DNA from: Microbacterium oryzae
GTDB lineage: Bacteria > Actinomycetota > Actinomycetes > Actinomycetales > Microbacteriaceae
Assembly (NCBI RefSeq): GCF_030406385.1
Contig: NZ_JAUEPM010000009.1
Location: 1-64,000, forward strand
Direction: 5' to 3'
Length of the DNA: 64,000 nucleotides
The position numbers and the translations under genes are program-made. How positions within the stretch are numbered: position 1 is the first letter of the stretch; every line of letters begins with the position of its first letter. Shown piece after piece: positions 58,392 through 64,000 of this stretch. The notes beneath the pieces are model-generated. The model did not search any database, had not been told where the DNA came from, and saw nothing but the letters and a program-made list of their open reading frames with translations.

Positions 58392-58994
58392 TCAGACGAG
58401 GGGCGCCTCCGGGAGCCCTGTGCGGAGCTCGAAGGGCAGATGCGCGAGGTCGTTGTGGGCGATGAGGTTCCAGGGGCGGCCCTGGCGCTGCGAGATGATC
58501 GTCAGCCCGCAGTGCGCCTGATTGAGGGTCATCCACCGCCAGTCAGGGGCGCCCAGCACCTCGCGCACGAACCACGCGATCACGAAGTTGTGCGTGATGA
58601 GGAGGTCGTGCACGTCGCCGTTCTTGCGCACGAGGAACTCGTTCATGGCATCGGCCATCTGCGCCTTGCCGGCCTCGATCTGCTCCTCGGTGACGCCGCC
58701 GAAGAACGGCTCGAACACGCTCGGGGTGTCGTCGGTCATGCCCGTGGGCACGCAGTCGAAGAGCAGGGCGTGGGCCTGCGGCTGCACGGCGGGCATCCGC
58801 TCGGCGATGATGCGAGCGGTCTCCGCCGCCCGCGCGAGCGGCGAGTGCCACACGTTGTCGAACGGGACGCCGGAGAGACGGTCGGCCAGCAGCGCCGCCT
58901 GGCGCTCGCCACGCGGTGACAGCGGCCCGTCTTCGAGTCCGTGCTCCGCATCCTGGTGCTCGCCATGGCGAACGAGGTAGATGTAGTGCGTCAC
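58392..58994 (-). CDS. Histidine phosphatase family protein
   Basis: A 200-residue member of the phosphoglycerate-mutase-like superfamily. The phosphohistidine is in LVRHGEH (7-13) and the second catalytic His in LLITHNFVIAW. The start is GTG 58994, with AGGGGAG just upstream; an upstream ATG would add 14 residues of no conservation. The substrate is unknown; this broad family includes sugar and nucleotide phosphatases as well as mutases. It may be co-transcribed after the aldo/keto reductase, with a 91-nt gap. Confidence 0.87.
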   Translation of the reverse strand: MTHYIYLVRHGEHQDAEHGLEDGPLSPRGERQAALLADRLSGVPFDNVWHSPLARAAETARIIAERMPAVQPQAHALLFDCVPTGMTDDTPSVFEPFFGGVTEEQIEAGKAQMADAMNEFLVRKNGDVHDLLITHNFVIAWFVREVLGAPDWRWMTLNQAHCGLTIISQRQGRPWNLIAHNDLAHLPFELRTGLPEAPLV

Positions 58995-59085
58995 CCCAGC
59001 TCCCCTCTCGCCTGGTCGACATGTCGCGCGCGCCATCGTGGCGACTCCCCCACCCTATGACACCTGTCGATGAGCGGGTGGAGGC

Positions 59086-60171
59086 TCACGCCATACGCGG
59101 AAACACCGGCGCGTCGACCGCCCGGGCGAGTTCCGCCCGGTGCCAGCGGCCGAGCCGCACGCCGACCCCGCTCACGAGCTCGTCGACATGCGCGGGGGTC
59201 ACCGCGTTCACGATCGGCGCGACCACCCCGCGCTGCGCGAGCAGCCACGCCACGGCGACCGCGGCATGGGGCAGGTCGAGCTCGGCGGCGACGGCGTCGA
59301 GCGCCTTGAGGGCGCGGGTGCCGCGGCGGTTCATGAGCTTCGTCAGCTGCTCCGCGCGAGCGGACTGCCCGGCGCCGAGCTTCGAGCGGTGCAGCCCCGA
59401 CAGGAAGCCGTGCTCGAGCGCATGGGACGGGGTGACGGCGAGTCCCTGCGCGCCTGCGACGAGGCGCAGGTCGCCCTCGTAGTCCGTGCGGCGCATCAGG
59501 TTGTACGGCACGTCCAGCACCTCGATGCGCGGGTAGCCCGCGGACGACAGGATGCGCGCCTCGACGAGATGGTCCGCCGTGAGGCCGAACGCGCCGATCA
59601 CCCGCGCCTTGCCCGTCTCGACGAGCCACTCGGCGGTCGCGAGTGCGTCCTCGAGGCTCTCTAGCGGGTAGGTGGCCGCGTCGAGGTACAGGATGTCGAT
59701 GCGATCGGTCCCGAGGCGCTCGAGCGACGCCTCCACCGCGCGTACGAGGTTGACCGACCCGAGCCCGGGGTTGTCCGGATGGCCGCCGACACGGCAGGCG
59801 ACGACGATGTCGTCCCGCACGCGGCGCGACGCCATCCACTGCCCGAGGATGAACTCGCTGCGCCCTGCGCCGAATCGGTCCGACGTGTGCAGCGCGTTGC
59901 CGCCCAGCTCGGCGTACCGGTCGAGCACGGCGAAGCCGGCTGCGCGATCGAGGTTCCAGCCGAACTCCGCTCCCCCCAGCATCAGCGGGAACAGCGACAC
60001 GCTTGACGTGCCGATGACAGCACGGGGGCCGGCGGCGATCGCGGGGCCGATCTCGGGCACGGCGGCCGACGGATGGCCGGGGATGCGGATGGGCTCGGTC
60101 GGCACGTCCTGGAACGCGGGCGTGCGGGTCGGCGGGCGGTCGGGCCGCTCCTGCGGCGACGCTGCATCCAT
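59086..60171 (-). CDS. Aldo/keto reductase-fold protein lacking the catalytic tetrad
   Basis: A 361-residue (beta/alpha)8 protein of the aldo/keto reductase superfamily, with an extra ~50-residue Pro-rich N-terminus. The usual DTAxxYGxGxSE is HTSDRFGAGRSE here, so D becomes H and the catalytic Y becomes F; the catalytic K in STKVG becomes R (ACRVG) and the catalytic H in the YxxH strand becomes D (LYLD). The scaffold (ARVIGAFGLTADHL, EVLDVPYNLM) and the C-terminal cofactor loop region remain. GAGGAG precedes the ATG. It may bind NADP without reducing, or do something else. Confidence 0.75.
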   Translation of the reverse strand: MDAASPQERPDRPPTRTPAFQDVPTEPIRIPGHPSAAVPEIGPAIAAGPRAVIGTSSVSLFPLMLGGAEFGWNLDRAAGFAVLDRYAELGGNALHTSDRFGAGRSEFILGQWMASRRVRDDIVVACRVGGHPDNPGLGSVNLVRAVEASLERLGTDRIDILYLDAATYPLESLEDALATAEWLVETGKARVIGAFGLTADHLVEARILSSAGYPRIEVLDVPYNLMRRTDYEGDLRLVAGAQGLAVTPSHALEHGFLSGLHRSKLGAGQSARAEQLTKLMNRRGTRALKALDAVAAELDLPHAAVAVAWLLAQRGVVAPIVNAVTPAHVDELVSGVGVRLGRWHRAELARAVDAPVFPRMA

Positions 60172-60290
60172 GTCGCTCCTCGGGAGGGTGCGGCGTGACC
60201 GCGGGCACCCCCGTGCTCCCATTGAAGCGGACCGACGACGCCCGACACGCGAGCGACGGTAACTGTTTCATCACGGCATGCCGGGACGCG

Positions 60291-60327
60291 GAACGGCCCG
60301 GCCGCACGATGTGCGACCGGGCCGTTC
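60291..60327 (-). terminator. Terminator of pnp
   Basis: GAACGGCCCGGCCGCAC (60291-60307) pairs with 60311-60327 over 17 bp with one mismatch around GAT. It begins 9 nt after the pnp stop. Confidence 0.75.
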
Positions 60328-60336
60328 GGGAGCGGA

Positions 60337-62613
60337 TCAGGCCTCGGCGGGAGCCTCGGCTGCCGGCGCCTCGGCGGACTCCGCCGACTCGTCGACGATC
60401 TCGAGCGAGAGCTTGCCGCGGTCGTCGATCTTGGAGATGCGGACGAGGATCTTCTGACCCACGCTGACGACCTCCTCGATGTTCTCCACGCGCTTGCCGC
60501 CGTTGAGCTTGCGCAGCTCGGTGACGTGCAGCAGGCCGTCCTTGCCCGGGAGCAGCGAGACGAACACGCCGAACTTGGCGATGTTCACGGCGGTGCCGAG
60601 GAACTGGTCGCCGATCTCCGGGTTGGTCGGGTTCGCGATGGCGTTGACGGCCGCGCGGGCCGCCTCCGCGGAGGGACCGTCGGTCGCGCCGATGTAGACG
60701 GTGCCGTCGTCCTCGATCGAGATCTGGGCGCCGGTGTCGTCCTGGATCGAGTTGATCGTCTTGCCCTTGGGGCCGATCAGCTCGCCGATCTTGTCGACCG
60801 GGATCTGCACGCTGATGACGCGGGGCGCGGTGGGTGCCATCTCGTCCGGCGTGTCGATCGCTGCGTTCAGCACCTCGAGGATGCGCAGACGCGCGTCCTT
60901 CGCCTGCGTGAGCGCGCCGGCGAGCACCTCGGAGGGGATGCCGTCGAGCTTCGTGTCCAGCTGGATGGCCGTGACGAAGTCGCGCGTGCCGGCGACCTTG
61001 AAGTCCATGTCGCCGAGGGCGTCCTCGGCGCCGAGGATGTCGGTCAGCGCCGCGTAGCGCGTCTGGCCGTCGACCTCGTCGGACACCAGGCCCATCGCGA
61101 TGCCGGCGACGGGCGCGCGCAGCGGCACACCCGCGTTCAGCAGCGACAGGGTCGAGGCGCAGACGGAGCCCATCGACGTGGAGCCGTTGGACCCGAGGGC
61201 CTCCGACACCTGGCGGATGGCGTACGGGAACTCCTCGCGCGTGGGCAGCACGGGAGCGAGCGCGCGCTCGGCCAGGAAGCCGTGACCGATCTCGCGACGC
61301 TTCGGGCTGCCGACCCGGCCGGTCTCACCGGTCGAGTAGGGCGGGAAGTTGTAGTGGTGCATGTAGCGCTTGCTCGTCGTGGGCGACAGCGAGTCGATCT
61401 GCTGCTCCATCTTGAGCATGTTCAGCGTGGTGACGCCCATGATCTGGGTCTCGCCGCGCTGGAAGATCGCGGAGCCGTGCACGCGCGGGATGACCTGCAC
61501 CTCGGCGTCGAGCGGACGGATGTCCGCGAGACCGCGGCCGTCCATGCGGACGCCCTCGGTGAGGATGCGGCCGCGCACGATCTTCTTCGTGACCGACTTG
61601 TAGGCGGCGCCGAACTCGAGCGGAGCGGCGGCGGGCAGCTCGCCCGCCTCCACCTTCTCGACCAGGGCGGCCTTGACGCGGGCCTTGACCTCGTCATCGG
61701 CGCTCTGACGCTCCTGCTTGTCGGCGATGAGGTAGACCTTCTCGAGGTCCGCGTACGCCTCGCCCGCGACGAAGTCGTAGGTCTCCTGGCTGTAGGCCGG
61801 GAAGACGGGGAACTCCAGCGGAGCCTTCGACGACTTGGCGGCCATCTCGGCCTGCGCCGCGACGAGCTGCTTGATGAAGGGCTTCGAGGCCTCCAGGCCC
61901 TGCGCGACGATCTCCTCGCTGGGCTTGGTGGCGCCGGCCTTGATGAGGTTCCAGCTGGACTCGGTGGCTTCGGCCTCGACCATCATGATCGCGACGTCCT
62001 CGGAGCCGTCGGCTCCCTGGACCACGCGACCGGCGACGACGAGGTCGAACACGGCCGACTCGAGCAGCTCGGCGTTCGGGAACGCGACCCACTGGTCGTC
62101 GTTGCCGGCCTGGCCGGGGATGAGCGCGAGGCGAACGCCGGCGATCGGGCCGGAGAACGGCAGACCCGAGATCTGCGTCGACGCCGATGCGGCGTTGATC
62201 GCGAGGGCGTCGTAGAACTCGCCGGGAGCGATGGAGAGCACCGTCACGACGATCTGGATCTCGTTGCGGAGGCCGTCGACGAACGACGGGCGCAGCGGAC
62301 GGTCGATGAGGCGGCACACGAGGATGGCCTCGGTGGAGGGGCGACCCTCGCGGCGGAAGAACGAGCCGGGGATCTTGCCCGCGGCGTACGAGCGCTCCTC
62401 GACGTCGACCGTCAGCGGGAAGAAGTCGAAGCCCTCGCGGGGGTTCTTCGACGCGCTCGTCGCGGAGAGGAGCATCGTCTCCTCGTCGAGGTACGCGGCG
62501 ACCGCGCCCTGAGCCTGCTGCGCGAGGCGGCCGGTCTCGAAGCGGATCGTGCGGGTGCCGAAGCGGCCGTTGTCGAGAACGGCCTCGGCGGCGGTGATTT
62601 CAGGACCTTCCAA
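60337..62613 (-). CDS. pnp: Polynucleotide phosphorylase
   Basis: 3'-to-5' phosphorolytic exoribonuclease, in actinobacteria also a polymerase of RNA tails. The 758-residue protein begins [16 protein letters not shown] and has two RNase-PH domains (about 10-235 and 340-565), a helical linker, a KH domain with [11 protein letters not shown], and an S1 domain near the end ([14 protein letters not shown]). The start is TTG 62613: AAGGAG (62621-62626) lies 7 nt upstream and the family N-terminus begins there. rpsO does not lie next to it. A structured leader of ~240 nt precedes it. Confidence 0.96.
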   Translation of the reverse strand: MEGPEITAAEAVLDNGRFGTRTIRFETGRLAQQAQGAVAAYLDEETMLLSATSASKNPREGFDFFPLTVDVEERSYAAGKIPGSFFRREGRPSTEAILVCRLIDRPLRPSFVDGLRNEIQIVVTVLSIAPGEFYDALAINAASASTQISGLPFSGPIAGVRLALIPGQAGNDDQWVAFPNAELLESAVFDLVVAGRVVQGADGSEDVAIMMVEAEATESSWNLIKAGATKPSEEIVAQGLEASKPFIKQLVAAQAEMAAKSSKAPLEFPVFPAYSQETYDFVAGEAYADLEKVYLIADKQERQSADDEVKARVKAALVEKVEAGELPAAAPLEFGAAYKSVTKKIVRGRILTEGVRMDGRGLADIRPLDAEVQVIPRVHGSAIFQRGETQIMGVTTLNMLKMEQQIDSLSPTTSKRYMHHYNFPPYSTGETGRVGSPKRREIGHGFLAERALAPVLPTREEFPYAIRQVSEALGSNGSTSMGSVCASTLSLLNAGVPLRAPVAGIAMGLVSDEVDGQTRYAALTDILGAEDALGDMDFKVAGTRDFVTAIQLDTKLDGIPSEVLAGALTQAKDARLRILEVLNAAIDTPDEMAPTAPRVISVQIPVDKIGELIGPKGKTINSIQDDTGAQISIEDDGTVYIGATDGPSAEAARAAVNAIANPTNPEIGDQFLGTAVNIAKFGVFVSLLPGKDGLLHVTELRKLNGGKRVENIEEVVSVGQKILVRISKIDDRGKLSLEIVDESAESAEAPAAEAPAEA

Positions 62614-62848
62614 GAGGTCTCTCCTTCTTTGTTTAACCTCGCCGGTCCGTGTGACCGACGAGTCATGCGAAGGAGCAGGAACAGGCAGATATAGGCCGCG
62701 CGGCCGGAGCCGAAGCTCCACGCTCGCCTGCGCTGGCCACCAGGAGAAACCCACCGGATGGCTCATCCGGGAGATCACTTCAGGGGACCAGCTTCCTGCC
62801 AGCCTGCTCCATGTCGTGTTCAGTTGTCGGGCGCGCACGAGCGTGCCC
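62614..62848 (-). ncRNA. Structured 5' leader of pnp, candidate actino-pnp RNA
   Basis: Between a -10 (TAGGGT, 62855-62860 minus strand) and the pnp start are ~235 nt with three or more hairpins: CTCGTCGGTC/GACCGGCGAG with one G-U pair (62638-62662), GGAGC-TTCG-GCTCC (62706-62719, UUCG loop) and CCGGATG-AGC-CATCCGG (62754-62770). A conserved leader RNA upstream of pnp (actino-pnp) is described for actinobacteria. The location fits; I could not compare against its covariance model. Autoregulation through PNPase or RNase III-type cleavage is plausible. Confidence 0.5.
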
Positions 62849-62854
62849 ACCGCC

Positions 62855-62860
62855 ACCCTA
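62855..62860 (-). promoter_or_regulatory. Candidate -10 of pnp
   Basis: TAGGGT on the minus strand is the best -10 before the pnp leader. No good -35 was found 16-18 nt upstream. The remaining ~120 nt up to the divergent glycosyltransferase show no gene. Confidence 0.35.
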
Positions 62861-62983
62861 CCAGCGCGAGGCGCGACCGACCCGGTTTCGCCCCGGTGAA
62901 CGACGGACGACCCCGGATGAACAGCGGGCGAAGCCTCGTCGAGACCCCTGGGATGGCCGGGGCCGCGACCGCAGGCTGGAGGC

Positions 62984-64000
62984 GTGCGAGTCGCCCTCTT
63001 CGCGGAGTCCTTCCTCCCCCACGTCAACGGGGTCACCAACTCCGTGCTGCAGGTCGTGCACCATCTCGAGGAGCAGGGCCACGAGACGCTCGTCGTCGCC
63101 CCTCGCGGCGGCGGCCGACGCGAGGTGCCTCGGCTGCGCACCGAGCTCGTCGCGTCGCTCCCCCTTCCCGCCTACCCCGACGTGCGGGTCGCGCTCGCGC
63201 CGGTGCGCCGGATGCGTGCGGTGATCGATCGCTTCCGGCCCGACGTCGTCCACCTCGCCTCGCCGTTCGTCCTCGGATGGCAGGCCCTCCTGGCCGCGGA
63301 GCCCCTCGGCATCCCCGTGGTGGCGGTGTACCAGACCGACGTCATCGCGTACGCGGAGCGCTACGGCGTCGCGAGTGCGGCGGCCATGGCGGCCGCGCAC
63401 GTCGGTCGCCTCCACCGCCGGGCCACGCTGACCCTCGCGCCGTCATCGGCTGCGCAGGCGCAGCTGGCGGCGCTGGGCGTCGGCGGGATCCGCCGCTGGG
63501 GGCGCGGGGTCGACGCCGAGCGCTTCTCGCCGCGGCGGCGGTCGGAGGCGTGGCGAGCGCGCATCGCGCCCGGGGAGCGGATCGTCGGGTACGTCGGGCG
63601 CCTCGCGGCGGAGAAGCAGGTCGAGGATCTGCGTGCGCTCTGCGATCTGCCGCGCACCCGCGTGGTCGTGGTGGGCGACGGCCCCGAGCGCGCGCGCCTC
63701 GAGGCCCGACTCCCTGGGGCGGTCTTCACGGGATTCCTCGGCGGAGACGACCTCGCCGAGGCGCTGGCGAGCTTCGACGTCTTCGTTCACCCTGGCGAGA
63801 GCGAGACGTTCTGCCAGACGGTGCAGGAGGCGCTCGCGAGCGGCGTCCCGGTCGTGGCGACGGGCAGGGGCGGCCCACTCGACCTCGTCCGCAGCAGCGT
63901 CGACGGATGGCTGTATCGGCCGGGCGATCTGCGCGACCTCCGCGACCGGGTGGTGGACCTCCTCGGCGACGACGCCAAGCGGCGCGCGTTCGGCGAGGCC
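62984..64000 (+). CDS. GT4 glycosyltransferase, MgtA-type mannosyltransferase (5' part)
   Basis: Partial gene cut by the window end; 339 codons are present. The N-terminus [21 protein letters not shown] and [38 protein letters not shown] and the E-x7-E motif at about residue 271 ([13 protein letters not shown]) match GDP-mannose-dependent alpha-mannosyltransferases such as mycobacterial MgtA (Rv0557). Such enzymes build mannosylated glycolipids or lipoglycans at the membrane. The start is GTG at 62984, preceded by GGAGG. Substrate specificity is inferred from similarity remembered, not searched. Confidence 0.85.
   Translation, partial: MRVALFAESFLPHVNGVTNSVLQVVHHLEEQGHETLVVAPRGGGRREVPRLRTELVASLPLPAYPDVRVALAPVRRMRAVIDRFRPDVVHLASPFVLGWQALLAAEPLGIPVVAVYQTDVIAYAERYGVASAAAMAAAHVGRLHRRATLTLAPSSAAQAQLAALGVGGIRRWGRGVDAERFSPRRRSEAWRARIAPGERIVGYVGRLAAEKQVEDLRALCDLPRTRVVVVGDGPERARLEARLPGAVFTGFLGGDDLAEALASFDVFVHPGESETFCQTVQEALASGVPVVATGRGGPLDLVRSSVDGWLYRPGDLRDLRDRVVDLLGDDAKRRAFGEA

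Overview
The window is a 64 kb chromosomal segment of a high-GC Gram-positive actinobacterium, most likely a member of Microbacteriaceae close to Microbacterium. The evidence is the very high GC content, the actinobacterial gene order (argCJBDF, pheST, gluABCD, infC-rpmI-rplT, hisC-hisB-hisH-priA, divergent LysM gene/lexA, pnp-dapB-thyA-dfrA-dapA-rnj-ftsK-pgsA-cinA-clgR-recA-recX-miaB-miaA-dapF), frequent GTG/TTG starts, and many start codons that sit 6-8 nt after a TANNNT hexamer, as expected for leaderless transcripts. Nearly all genes are on the minus strand. No phage, insertion sequence, tRNA or CRISPR array was recognised.

Layout. 1-480: leader and candidate promoters of an rRNA operon that runs off the left edge on the minus strand, then the tyrS terminator. 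483-9990: tyrS, argH, a 64-bp palindromic repeat array, a membrane acyltransferase and argF-D-B-J-C. 10215-13753: pheT/pheS. 13812-15281: an exported lysozyme-like protein with three DUF5648 repeats. 15340-18689: a glutamate-type ABC importer. 18772-21590: an rRNA methyltransferase, the infC-rpmI-rplT operon (infC starts at ATC) and a DUF1844 gene. 21638-25591: histidine genes. 25622-26910: an SOS locus. 26972-30271: metE and metF. 30414-37204: an S9 peptidase, membrane protein, hflX, a methyltransferase and the lysG/lysE pair. 37235-50184: the conserved dapF-to-dapA block. 50195-52936: a LacI/GH51 arabinofuranosidase islet. 52971-57001: dfrA, thyA, OsmC, an epimerase, a TPR-like membrane protein and dapB. 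57002-58391: a wHTH-DUF559 gene between two copies of an 85-bp palindromic repeat. 58392-62613: a phosphatase, a degenerate aldo/keto reductase and pnp with a structured leader. 62984 onward: a GT4 mannosyltransferase cut by the window end.

Most of the segment is housekeeping: arginine, lysine/diaminopimelate, histidine, methionine and thymidylate synthesis, translation, RNA decay, DNA repair and chromosome segregation. The SOS logic is readable: a LexA-type box lies over the -10 of the LysM gene next to lexA, and a second lies upstream of recA. LysE and its regulator LysG sit beside dapF, linking export of basic amino acids to their synthesis. The accessory pieces are small islets inserted in the conserved backbone: abfA/lacI, lysG/lysE, the DUF559 locus and the two repeat families.

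The items most worth checking are the nuclease-like gene between the paired palindromic repeats, the aldo/keto reductase that has lost all four catalytic residues, the structured pnp leader, the ATC start of infC and the 64-bp palindrome array.
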